Made by a program: the position numbers and the translations under genes
Origin: Arcuatula senhousia
Lineage: Eukaryota; Mollusca; Bivalvia; Mytilida; Mytilidae
DNA length: 64,000 nt
Direction: 5' to 3'
Assembly (NCBI GenBank): GCA_963971305.1
Contig: OZ020313.1
Span: forward strand, 18,797,260-18,861,259
Shown: positions 29,783 to 39,636 of the stretch, one piece after another
Position numbering within the stretch: position 1 is the stretch's first letter
Layout of the letters: every line of letters begins with the position of its first letter
The notes under the pieces: model-generated
Database searches by the model: none
What the model was told of the DNA's origin: nothing
Seen by the model: only the letters and a program-made list of their open reading frames with translations

Positions 29783-32700
29783 ATGGCTAAGCAATTTACC
29801 TGCAACCAATGTGAAGCCAATTTTGAGAAGATGAGTCAGCTACATCGTCATAGACGATGGACCAACCACCGAGAGACTTACTCGTGTACGAGATGCACCA
29901 AGACTTTTACAAGGCGGGAGAATCTACAAGCTCATATGACCCGCCACCAAATGGGTTACGAATGTATCCAATGCAACCAGGCCTTTGCCACCCAACGCCA
30001 TTTAGAGTTACTTCAGCAAAGACATGGACAAAGAGGAGCAGGGCAACCGTTCCATATGGATGATCCGAAATCCTATTACACCATCAAACGGCAGGAGAAG
30101 AAAAGAATACTCAAGTTTGGAACTTCGAGAAATCATTATACCGTCACCTTTAAGGAATTCGAAGTCACGGACCTGCCTTCCATCACAAGAACATTACATC
30201 GGTTATTCGACTCCATCCTGCAAACCATTGGAGAAGCGATGAAAGAACACGACCTCGTTAAACTAACAATTGAAACCAACTCCCTTGACTTCCCGATTGC
30301 CCTTCCCATATTACAACTCAAGGACCTGACTACGGAACTACTATTAAAGGAAATAGAGAGAGTATTACAATCTCATGAGGAGTTTGTATTGGACGGAAGT
30401 TTAGAATTAGATGTCCTCCACGTATCTATTCCCGAAGGATCCGGGCGGAAACGGTGCAATTACGTTGATCTCAACAGAATGCTGAAAGACAAACAAAGTA
30501 TCATCAGAATACAGAACCGAGACGAACTGTGTTGTGCTAGAGCCATCGTTACTGCTAAAGCCAGGATCGATAAGCACTCAATGTGGGACACTATCCGCCA
30601 AGGAAGACGTATTCAACAGGAATTAGCAGAAAAACTCCACGAGAAAGCCAATGTACCAAATGGACCCTGTGGCATCGAGGAACTGAAACAATTTCAAGCT
30701 GTACTGCCGGAATATCAAATAACCGTTTTCTCCAAAGACTACTTCAACGGGATTATCTATGAGGGACCAGATGCAGAGAAGAAGATCTACCTTTACCACC
30801 ACGACGACCATTACGATGTCATCACCACTGTAACAGGATTCTTGACCAGGGCCTATTACTGTCAGAAGTGTAAAAAGGGATATAGTAACAAGGAAACACA
30901 TGTATGTAACAACCCATGCATCCTTTGTAAGAAGATACACGAGCCCTGCGAAGACAATTGGATCAACTGTAGCCAATGTGGCCGAAACTTTAGAGGAAAA
31001 GAGTGCTTCCAACTCCATTTGGAGCAAACTAAGAAAATCAACTCAACATGTAAATGGTACTACAAGTGTAAAGACTGTGGCCACACCGTCAACATGGAAA
31101 AAAGGAAAACCAACCATGTATGTGGTGAGATGTACTGTCCATCCTGTAAACGATACTGCGATACAGACCATCAGTGTTACATGACACCTATAGTTATCGA
31201 AGATCCTCCAGAAATACAAACCTACATCTTCTTTGATTTTGAATGCACACAAGACGACCTCGTAGAATGCGAAATGGGGTACCAACCTGACACCGACGGA
31301 AGATGTGCACACTGTAAAGCTAGTACCTGTGGAGCTATGGAACATCGACCCAACTTATGCGTGGTTCAAAAAGTCTGTACCGTCTGTATGGAGGAGGAAG
31401 TAACTGAAGAGAGTACCTGCGGGAAATGTGGACAGAACCAACTGGTCTTTAGTGGACCCAACGCCAACAACGACTTTTGCAACTGGCTATTTTCCGGAAA
31501 CAACAACAACTCCACCGTTATCTGCCACAACTTTAAAGGATATGACTCTATCCCCGTTCTGCAATACCTGTTTCGTCGTGGAATTCAACCCAAGATAATC
31601 CCCAACGGTGCCAAGAACATGTCTGTAACGATTTCAAACTGCAGCATACGGATGATAGATTCCCTCAACTTTCTACCCACTGCCTTAGCCAACCTCCCGA
31701 AAATGTTTGGATTCGAGGAACTCCACAAAGGATACTTTCCACATCTGTTTAACACAAACGAAAACGAAAACATCCGATTAGAAACTCTTCCAGACATCAA
31801 TTATTACAATCCAAATGGTATGAAAACAGAAGACCGCGAAACATTCGTGAAATGGTACGAAGAACACAGGAACGAACCATTTGAAGTCCAAGAAGAACTC
31901 TTGAAGTACTGTATCACAGACGTAGACATCCTGAGAAAAGCCTGTTTAACCTTCCGACAACTATTCATGGACACCTTAGACGGAACTCCAATCGACCCCT
32001 TCCAAGAGAGTATCACTATAGCATCCGCCTGCAACCTGGTCTTTCGATCCAAGTTTCTACGGTGGAACACCATTGGGCTCATCCCAGCGCAAGGCTACCA
32101 ACCAGAACATAAGCACTCCATCAAAGCTATGAAGTGGATAAAACATATATCAGCAAAGAAAGATTCAAGAATTCAACACGCCCAAAACGGAGGAGAGAAG
32201 CAGATTGGACCCTACAGAGTAGACGGATACGACAATGGAACTGTGTATGAATTTCACGGTTGTTATTGGCACGGCTGTCCCAGATGCTATTCCAGAGAGA
32301 CCATCAATACGGTCAACAACATGTTTATGAACGATCTTCATCAACGGACACTAGAGAAAAAGACTTATTTGGAAGCAGAAGGATACTTCTACGTAGAGAA
32401 ATGGGAATGTGATTTCGATAAAGAGATAGAACAAGATCCAACACTTCGTGCCTATGTCAATTCCTTAGAGATGATCCCTGCTTTGGAACCACGAGATGCT
32501 TTCTACGGAGGAAGAACAGAAGCCTTTACCTTGTACAAACAGACAGGAGAAGACAATATAAACTACTATGACGTTACATCGCTCTATCCGTTTGTGAACA
32601 AAACAGGAAAAGTACCCAAAGGTCATCCATTGATCATCACCGAAAACTTTGGGGACATCAACGAGTACGAAGGATTGGTGAAATGTAAAGTACTACCGCC

Positions 32701-32905
32701 CAAAAACCTATACATCCCCGTCTTACCAACCAAGATCAACAACAAACTGATGTTCCCACTCTGTCGTACCTGTCCGGAAACCTACCAGCAGGAGACTTGT
32801 AACCATACTGAAAAAGATAGAGCTATAACGGGAACTTGGGTGACAGATGAGTTGAAGAAGGCATTGGAAAAGGGATATTCCATCTTAACCATCTACGAAG
32901 TATGA
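29783..32905 (+). CDS. Zinc-finger protein-primed type B DNA polymerase, N-terminal 1040 aa, arm C
   Basis: Same domain order as arm A: C2H2 fingers, Cys/His cluster, exonuclease (DFE, HNFKGYD, YCITD), nuclease-like HGCYWHGCPRC/KWEC insert, and motif A. Here motif A keeps the conserved Pro at 936. However, finger 3 has Leu for the first zinc-ligand His (LELLQQRH against LELHQQRH in A and B). Other differences from arm A are Ala for Thr near 610, Asn for Lys near 659 and Pro for Thr near 998. The frame stops at TGA 32903-32905, the same codon as in arm A, and the open frame resumes at once. Protein-primed replication is the family role; activity of this split copy is doubtful without readthrough. 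Confidence 0.9.
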   Translation: MAKQFTCNQCEANFEKMSQLHRHRRWTNHRETYSCTRCTKTFTRRENLQAHMTRHQMGYECIQCNQAFATQRHLELLQQRHGQRGAGQPFHMDDPKSYYTIKRQEKKRILKFGTSRNHYTVTFKEFEVTDLPSITRTLHRLFDSILQTIGEAMKEHDLVKLTIETNSLDFPIALPILQLKDLTTELLLKEIERVLQSHEEFVLDGSLELDVLHVSIPEGSGRKRCNYVDLNRMLKDKQSIIRIQNRDELCCARAIVTAKARIDKHSMWDTIRQGRRIQQELAEKLHEKANVPNGPCGIEELKQFQAVLPEYQITVFSKDYFNGIIYEGPDAEKKIYLYHHDDHYDVITTVTGFLTRAYYCQKCKKGYSNKETHVCNNPCILCKKIHEPCEDNWINCSQCGRNFRGKECFQLHLEQTKKINSTCKWYYKCKDCGHTVNMEKRKTNHVCGEMYCPSCKRYCDTDHQCYMTPIVIEDPPEIQTYIFFDFECTQDDLVECEMGYQPDTDGRCAHCKASTCGAMEHRPNLCVVQKVCTVCMEEEVTEESTCGKCGQNQLVFSGPNANNDFCNWLFSGNNNNSTVICHNFKGYDSIPVLQYLFRRGIQPKIIPNGAKNMSVTISNCSIRMIDSLNFLPTALANLPKMFGFEELHKGYFPHLFNTNENENIRLETLPDINYYNPNGMKTEDRETFVKWYEEHRNEPFEVQEELLKYCITDVDILRKACLTFRQLFMDTLDGTPIDPFQESITIASACNLVFRSKFLRWNTIGLIPAQGYQPEHKHSIKAMKWIKHISAKKDSRIQHAQNGGEKQIGPYRVDGYDNGTVYEFHGCYWHGCPRCYSRETINTVNNMFMNDLHQRTLEKKTYLEAEGYFYVEKWECDFDKEIEQDPTLRAYVNSLEMIPALEPRDAFYGGRTEAFTLYKQTGEDNINYYDVTSLYPFVNKTGKVPKGHPLIITENFGDINEYEGLVKCKVLPPKNLYIPVLPTKINNKLMFPLCRTCPETYQQETCNHTEKDRAITGTWVTDELKKALEKGYSILTIYEV

Positions 32906-32980
32906 CATTTCGAAGAGGTAGAACAGTACGATCCCGGAAGGAAGTCTGGAGGACTCTTCACGGACTACATCAATACATTC

Positions 32981-33838
32981 TTGAAAATGAAACAAGAAGC
33001 TAGTGGCTGGCCAGACTGGTGTCAATCTGAAGAGGCTAAACAGCAATATATCAAGAACTACGAAGAAAAGGAAGGGATACAGTTAGACTATAACAAGATA
33101 AAAAAGAACCCCGGCATCAGGTCTCTAGCCAAACTAATGTTGAACAGCTTTTGGGGCAAGTTTGGACAAAGAAACAACATGCAACAAACCTCTTACATCA
33201 CGGAACCCTCGAAGTACTTTGACAAGTTAACGAGCGATAAAATTGAAGTGACCGGAATACAGTTTGTTAACGATGAAATGGTGGAATTACGATGGAAATA
33301 TAAAGAAGAATTCATTGAAACCCAAAAGAAAACAAATGTCGTCATAGCCGCCTATACAACCGCCCAGGCCAGACTTAAACTATATACTTATCTGGAGAAT
33401 TTGGGACCAAGAACATTGTACTGCGATACAGATTCGATTGTTTTTACCACTAAACCTGGAGAATGGAGGCCTAAGCTGGGAGACTACTTGGGAGATTTGA
33501 CGGACGAAGTACCCGGAAATACTATTACGGAGTTTGTCACTGGAGGACCAAAAAACTATGCGTATAAACTAGCCGTCCCAGAGAAAGCAGGAAACAGAAC
33601 TATGTGCAAAGTCCGTGGAATAACATTGAACTATAAGAATGCTTTGGACATCAACTTTGACACCATCAAGGAGATGGTCACCATCAACAGAAACGATATC
33701 AGGACAGTGAGAGACGATTACAAGATCCAAAGAAGCAATCAAAAATTGTTAACCGTTTCACAAAAGAAAGATTATAGAATTGTATTTGACAAAAGAGTGA
33801 TCATGAATGATTTAACCACCAGACCATATGGATATTGA
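32981..33838 (+). CDS. pPolB C-terminal half (motifs B and C), arm C
   Basis: In frame with the 1040-aa part; 25 sense codons separate the TGA from this first Met. Motif B KLMLNSFWGKFGQ at 51-63, motif C YCDTDS at 147-152, GGPKNYAY near 195-202. It ends TTRPYGY. The only coding difference from arm A that I see is Tyr for Phe in the GDxLGD stretch. Two AATAAA signals follow (33858-33863, 33876-33881). Confidence 0.85.
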   Translation: MKMKQEASGWPDWCQSEEAKQQYIKNYEEKEGIQLDYNKIKKNPGIRSLAKLMLNSFWGKFGQRNNMQQTSYITEPSKYFDKLTSDKIEVTGIQFVNDEMVELRWKYKEEFIETQKKTNVVIAAYTTAQARLKLYTYLENLGPRTLYCDTDSIVFTTKPGEWRPKLGDYLGDLTDEVPGNTITEFVTGGPKNYAYKLAVPEKAGNRTMCKVRGITLNYKNALDINFDTIKEMVTINRNDIRTVRDDYKIQRSNQKLLTVSQKKDYRIVFDKRVIMNDLTTRPYGY

Positions 33839-33857
33839 AATTGAAAGATAGAATGTA

Positions 33858-33881
33858 AATAAAACGTAGAATGTTAATAAA
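33858..33881 (+). terminator. Poly(A) signals after polymerase, arm C
   Basis: AATAAA at 33858-33863 and 33876-33881, 20-40 bp after the stop codon; mirrored in arm A. Confidence 0.6.
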
Positions 33882-34065
33882 AGTTGTACCTGATTTTGAG
33901 TTTTTATTGAAAACTTAAGAAAATAAAAACAATCAATACAATAACAAAGACAAAAAAAAAAGAGCCCATAAAGGGCGAACCAAAAAAAAAAAAAAAAACG
34001 AAAAGAACCAATTAGAGTTGAGCCATACATGAACAAAACAAGCTCAAAAGACGAAAACTACAAGA

Positions 34066-34200
34066 GAAAATGAGGAGAGAAATGAGGAAAATGAGGGAAA
34101 ATGAGGAAAATGAGGGACAATGAGGATGAGAATGAGGGGAAATGAGGGAAAGAGGAGGAGGAGGAGGGAAAATGAGGAGAGAAGGGGGAAGGGGAGGGGC
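34066..34200 (+). repeat. GA-rich GAGGAAAATGAGGG tract, arm C
   Basis: Purine-only strand made of GAGGAAAAT, GAGGGAAAAT and GAGGAGG words, mirrored as a pyrimidine tract at 17495-17630. Strand-asymmetric sequence next to the telomere-like array. Confidence 0.75.
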
Positions 34201-34253
34201 AGTAAAACTATATAACACATAGAAATGACAGGGCGACACTAACAAAACAAATG

Positions 34254-34354
34254 GTTAGGATTAGGGTTAGGATTAGGGTTAGGATTAGGGTTAGGGCTAG
34301 GGTTAGGATTAGGGTTAGGGCTAGGGTTAGGATTAGGGTTAGGGTTAGGGTTAA
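34254..34354 (+). repeat. Telomere-like TTAGGG/TTAGGA array, right end
   Basis: About seventeen units with variants GGATTA and GGGCTA in the same order as the left array. The array ends about 220 bp from the terminus, with the G-rich strand running 5' to 3' toward the element end, as at a chromosome end. Confidence 0.9.
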
Positions 34355-34574
34355 AGATAAGAGTTAATAATAGATAATAGAAACTTGTGACGAAGTAAAA
34401 GGGGGCGAAAGAAAGGGACGAGTCGCCGTTCCGCATGACTGCACACGACTTTACTGCTAGAGATCTTGGGTGGGTATTTCAATACAAAAATAGCAACGAT
34501 TTAACATGGAGCCTATGGGAATGAACTCGGGGTCATCGGGGTCAAAGTGTTCTAGAGTGACACGCTATACTACT

Positions 34575-34580
34575 ATTTAG
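34575..34580. repeat. Target site duplication ATTTAG (right)
   Basis: Direct repeat of 17107-17112, immediately after CTATACTACT. Confidence 0.85.
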
Positions 34581-34990
34581 TACATATCTCTTGTATTTAA
34601 ATGTTTCTACATTTGGAAGACCGATCCTGAACCAAATTTCGACAGATGTCCGATCCTAAACACATTTTCTGAAGATCATTGACATAAAACAAAACTTTAA
34701 AATCTAAATTGTCAACATCTTTCAACATAAGTTCGTACAACATGAAAAACAATCGGTAGCTTCCCATGAAAAAAAGCTTCTAGAGTTGCGTTTTGGTAAC
34801 ATCCGTGCCTTTTTCCAACGGTGTTTTATATGTAGTAGACAATTCTTTTACCTTCCTTCAGAGAAATGTACATTTTTGTAAAGTGCTGTAGATTTCATGC
34901 AATACCACTGAAAAAGAAACCCCCCTGATTTGACCTAACGAAGTGTCTGCCATCTTGAAATGACCAATCCTTCTCACGTGCACGACAGTG
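34575..34990 (-). repeat. Host repeat interrupted by the element
   Basis: Inverted, ~80 bp shorter relative of 14298-14850. The element inserted at its end, so only the last few bases lie on the left side (17096-17112). Confidence 0.8.
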
Positions 34991-37489
34991 AAAATATATT
35001 ACCATAAACATAATTTTCTTTAAGATGGTTCATGACACCATCTTGACCTAGATATCGACCAAGTAAAATGTGTTAATTCTAATAAAAGAACACACATTTT
35101 TGCTTTATGTTTGGTCAAACAATTGCAATCTTATGAACCATGACAAATTCTACTTACAATTAAAACTAAATTGAGTACGTCCTTCAACTTAAGAGTTACT
35201 TCTATTAATTGAAAGTCCACCACCAATAACAATCACGGATGTAAGAAGTCAAACAACTAACTTCCAGGCAACAAATTAACCACGCCTGGCGCGCTTTTCG
35301 TTTATTGAATACTCTTCCGAGGCGCTCTATCCACATCAATGTGAAGAGCAATAAACAATAAATGAAGCTTTAAAAAGTCCGTTCAGTACAATATAAGATA
35401 TGTCAATTGTTTTCGCTTAATGAAATGGTTCCTGCTTAATTCCTTTACTTGATTCAGTAATGGATCTCAACATAGAATCAACGTTGATGTGCCAGCTGAT
35501 AAAGGGTTCGTGTCGTATTTTGTGGATGCCCATAACCCACCGCCCGTTAAGATTGGTTTCAAACAAAATTGTTAGTAATAATACGCAAAACAAATATAAT
35601 CCAAGACGAGTGTTTCAAAGGAATTGAGCAGAATAACTTTGTGACAAACAGATGGACAGACGGACAGGGCAATTACAAAATGTCTCTCACCAAAGATATA
35701 GAGGAGACATAAAATATATTATGAGCTTTCATTTTCTAAGATCATACCGTAAGAGCAAGATGATGTATACAAATTTGTCCAACCTGGCTTGCAGTATAGC
35801 CGATAATGATACACAGACCTGAAATTGAAAAGATCTAAGGGAACAACCATTTGATTTTTTTTAGGGGGGGGGGCTATGGATATTTTCATCGTCCTGCCTT
35901 TTTATTTTCGGAAAAAGCTGAGTCTGGATTTTCTTTGCGTGCTTGTCCGCGCCATTATTTTTTCTATTTTTAAATTTATTATAAAAAAAACTACCATCAT
36001 GCCTTTTTTTTAATTTGAAGTACTGTCCTGCCTTTTTATTTCTGTATTTTTGCCATCCTTCCTTTTTATTTTGAATTTCAACATAGCCCCCCTTTCCCCA
36101 TTAAAATCAAATGGTCGGTCCTTCATTCAAGTTTTATTACCTACTTGACTGTGTTCGGTGTAATAGTTGCTTACTTTTCCTGAGTACCTGAGTTCACTTT
36201 CGTAACTACTTGAGTTCGCATTGTTGATTTCTGTTCTGTTTATTTTGTGTTTCTCGTTCGTGTGTACTGGTTTTGTTGTTGCCATATTGAACTTTTGACA
36301 CTCGAATGCCCCATCTGTGCCCTTTTCCTCTCAATCCTTGAACAGTGATCTTCTCAATACTCTGTGTCTGAGTAGCGTAATCACTAAATATATGAGTAAT
36401 GTTTTGATAATTATAAATTGTGGTTTTGTTTCTAACCAATTGACTAGTGGTCAATACTAAACTTTATAGAACTCCAAAAACTGTTGAAATCATCATTCTT
36501 GCGTATACCGAATCTCAAATTATATAGGTACATGTAATAGTTTACTTAATCGTAAGATATGGACTACCTGTATCTTGTGCATCGGCCCCATTTCCAAAAA
36601 TTACATTTAACGTTATATTTTTCCTCTTCATACCATTCATGTTTATCTATATTTTCTCTGAAAGAAAATTAACAGATATCAAAGACAAATATGAAAAATT
36701 ACTTAAATCATTCTTACTCTAAGCTACATGTAACAAACAAACCAAAAGGAAGTTATATAAGTGTCCTTGTAGATCATTGCTGCTCAGATGAATGGCCGAT
36801 ACATGTACAGTAAACATTTTAAAAAAAGAGATTATATGATTATAATGAACAAAACAAGGATTCCATGGATAAAACAAACAGGCACTTACTTCCTGAAGTG
36901 GAATAGAATTCCGAAATTGCTATACAACTCATAATATTAATGGCAGTTGGAGTTTACAAATTTTTTATTTACTCCATACCATTTCATAAAATGTTCTACC
37001 CCCCGACAGGTTAAGAAATGTCTTAGCCCTGACAGTTCTTATTAACTTCAATGGCAGTCTTTTAACCTTTTTAATTAGAGTGTTTATAATATATTACTTC
37101 TTTTAATAATTATCTTTCATAAAAGAATCATTCTATGAAGCCATGCTACTGACATGATTTGGGATAGTTCTAAAACTATTATAATGAAATATATCTGTCA
37201 GAGGGTAGAACTGTCAGGGCTAAGAACACTTCTAAATTTTCCACGGGATAGTACTGTAAAACTGTTCTTTGGTAGAACAAAACTTGTCATAAGCTGTTCT
37301 AGAACTGTTGGCAGAACTGAATAAGAACAGATTCCTGACATGTTCTGACAGTTGACATGAACATAATAACATGTAAGGATTACAATTATCAAGAAAACGA
37401 ATCCTATGAAGACTCATGAATATGAAATATTGTGTCTGCTATCTCTTTTTTTACTATATTACTATATTTACTACCGGTCCATAAGATCG
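34991..37489. other. No gene seen; repeats
   Basis: AT-rich with one recognisable dispersed repeat (35846-36000) and remnants at 36206-36310 resembling the inverted complement of the CATTCGAATG family. No exon with convincing splice sites was found. Confidence 0.4.
35846..36000 (+). repeat. Dispersed repeat, copy of 535-660
   Basis: Starts AACCATTTGATTTTTTTTAG, then a G-run, TATGGATATTTTC, CGTCCTGCCTTTTTATTTTC, and ends near GTCCGCGCC. Confidence 0.6.
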
Positions 37490-37575
37490 CAATGGAAGGA
37501 AGAGGTTTGGCGCGCCATAAAACCTGGTTTAACCCACCATTTCATTTGAAATGCCTGTACCAAGTCAGGACCATT
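37490..37575 (+). repeat. Dispersed repeat shared with 8255-8350
   Basis: ATAAAACCTGGTTTAACCCA, CATTTCATTTGAAATGCCTG and TACCAAGTCAGGA occur in order. Characteristic of mussel genomes as I recall. Confidence 0.7.
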
Positions 37576-38189
37576 TTGATCTATAACTATTCCAGTTTGT
37601 CTTCCATGTTTTGTCTCTTCTCTGGGACATTGAGATTGATCCTCCAAGTTCGGTTATTTTGTTATTATCTTTATTTATGTGTTGTGGCCGTTCATGTATT
37701 GCCTGATCTACAATTTTATGCAATGCAGCTCTAATGAAAAATTCCCACGTTAAAGATGAAATATTTTGCAAATTAAAGAAATGGAATCCAACAAAATAAT
37801 AAAGTATTCTATAAAAAATCATTTTTATGAAAATATATGTTTTTGAACTTTCGTTTTGAAACATTAAACTATAGCAATCAATCCACACAGCCACCATATC
37901 CATGTTTAAATATAGTTATATCTGTTGATGTTAAACAAAAGGAGCGCCAATTTGATTTTAAAGAAGATTTATCTGCCTTTTTATTTTCGGAAATATCAAA
38001 GCCTATTTTTGTTGTCCGCTATAGGTTAAAGATTTTTTTAACTGTACTATTAACTATTCAGCCAAAAACTATATCCTGTATATTTTTTCAATTTAAAGCA
38101 ATAACTTGCCTGTTTAATAGTCCCCTAAAAATTCAATCTATTTAAATGCTCTCGTATAATTTTCATTTCAAGTTATGTAATTTATGTAT

Positions 38190-38592
38190 TATAGGGGACG
38201 CCTGAATTCACACGATCAGTTTTTTTTTCCATCAGACTCGCCATCCGATTTTTCTTCAGGCGTTCATTCGACAAAAAGGTTGATCGTGTGAACGCCAAAT
38301 TCTGACGTCAAACTTCGAATCGGATGCGTTTGGAAAATTGGATGACACCATCTTTCCATCACACTGTTTGACGTAAATCGTATCGTGTGAACGTCAAAAT
38401 GACACTCTATCAGTCATTTTACTGTTTGAAAGTGCTATTTTTAAATAAAATAGGTAAAAATTAGATGGAAAATCGGACCAACAAATCTGACCGTGTGAAC
38501 ACCATACCTTCAAGGGAACGTTTTTCGCTATTATATACAAAAATCGCATAGACAGTTGGAAAGAAAGACTGATCGTGTGAACGCAGCCTAAG
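38190..38592. mobile_element. MITE with TTCACACGATCAGT inverted ends
   Basis: The left end has GAATTCACACGATCAG and the right end CTGATCGTGTGAACGCAG. Internal GATCGTGTGAACGCC and CGTGTGAACGTC copies suggest nested palindromes. About 400 bp, no ORF. A target duplication is not obvious. Confidence 0.6.
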
Positions 38593-38599
38593 GGTTGGT

Positions 38600-39330
38600 T
38601 TCATAAAAGAGCAAAACACAAACAATTACAATGTATGTAAATGCAGTAAAATAAATTACAATAAGATACTCAGTTTAAAACGCTCTTTTAGAAGTATAAA
38701 AAAAACATTAGTGTACATGTCATACATGTATTGTTCATACCTAGATATGCAATTCAACAATTTTTCATACTGAAATTTCACCACCGGCAGTAAAAAATGG
38801 TTTATCAGCATATTAAAATAAGGTAAATACTTTTTAAAAACTCCCTTCTTAGTAAGATAAAAAAAAATAGCATAAATCATGTTAAAAGATCAATTTGTTT
38901 TAGAATAATCTCCCATGTATTGATTGTGAATAATTTGTTTTCCCTGTTCATTACCGTCCAACAGCCCAATTTAAATTTGTATTTAATCGTAATAAGGAAC
39001 CTTTGTCAGTCAAGTCCTCCGAGACTTGAGTTGAGAAGTGATGGGTATAAATATAGCTAATATTCCGGGTTTTTTTTTCAATTATCAGACAAACACATGA
39101 AACAATTCTTGTTTTTTAATAAAAAGACTGCTATCAAAGTAGATAAAAGTATCTAGTCAAAAAGATTTAATTAAATCAAATGATGAGACAATCCGATTAT
39201 ATAATGAATTGTTACATGTCAAGCCTGTGTAGCTTTTCATTTAGTGCAGCTGTACTCCATGATGGTTGTAATCAGTAGAAACTTACTATCAAGGTCTATG
39301 GAAACTATTTTGGTTTATAAGTTATGCAAG
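38600..39330. other. No gene seen
   Basis: AT-rich sequence with no recognisable domain or repeat beyond short A/T runs. Confidence 0.35.
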
Positions 39331-39535
39331 AAGCAGAGGTACCAATGGGATATTCAAATATCAAAAGACCGAAAGGGCAGAACGGAACAAAAACAGACGA
39401 CATGAAAAACATGAAAACACAAAAATAACTGAATATCAACCAACAACGCGAACTCAAGTCGAAACGAGAGTGAACACAGGTGCTCCGGAAGAGTAAGCAG
39501 TTCCTGCTTGCTATAGCACACCCGTAGCGTTGCCA
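39330..39535 (+). repeat. Dispersed repeat family with CGGAAGAGTAAGCAGTTCCTG
   Basis: Direct copy at 48855-49085 with shared words AGAAGCAGAGG, CCAATGGG, CCGAAAGGG, CATGAAAAC/CATGGAAAC, CCAACGCGAACTC and GGAAGAGTAAGCAGTTCCTG. A more diverged copy is at 54330-54510. Confidence 0.7.
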
Positions 39536-39636
39536 ACAGTCAAATCAGTGTGTCAAATACGGTAAAGAAAGACAAAACAAAACCCTATGACAAACCTACA
39601 TCTGCAATCATCTGAGAGATCGAAATTCCATATTTG

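Larger units (their letters stand above)
17113..34574. mobile_element. 17.5-kb palindromic Polinton-like polymerase element
   Basis: The element starts AGTAGTATAGCGTGTCAC and ends with the inverted complement, flanked by ATTTAG on both sides. Layout: arm A (17113-24029, minus), hinge S1 (24030-24299), partial arm B (24300-27367, plus), hinge S2 (27371-27638), arm C (27639-34574, plus). Arms A and C are about 6.92 and 6.94 kb and nearly identical, differing by scattered substitutions and repeat-length changes. Each carries a C2H2/basic protein and a protein-primed B-family polymerase. The 5'-AG...CT-3' ends, 6-bp TSD, short tandem repeats inside the inverted repeats and pPolB are known Polinton/Maverick traits. 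Integrase, ATPase, protease and capsid genes are absent. I infer a derived or non-autonomous pPolB element, mobilised in trans, that integrated as a head-to-head form. A linear-plasmid-like or adintovirus-related replicon is an alternative. Confidence 0.85.
27639..34574 (+). repeat. Arm C: giant terminal inverted repeat (6.9 kb)
   Basis: Runs from AGTGTTTAACGGG at the hinge to CTATACTACT at the right end. Inverted partner of arm A throughout. Confidence 0.9.

Noticed and set aside
32903..32905. TGA read as Trp by a mitochondrial or alternative genetic code
   Set aside because: Other Trp codons in the gene are TGG, only one TGA occurs, and the flanks are nuclear repeats, so a changed code is not supported.
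17113..34574. Palindrome as an assembly artefact
   Set aside because: Arms differ by substitutions, CAG number (6/9/13) and hinge composition, and the outer ends carry a target duplication. A collapsed or mirrored contig would give identical arms. Long reads are still needed to exclude it fully.
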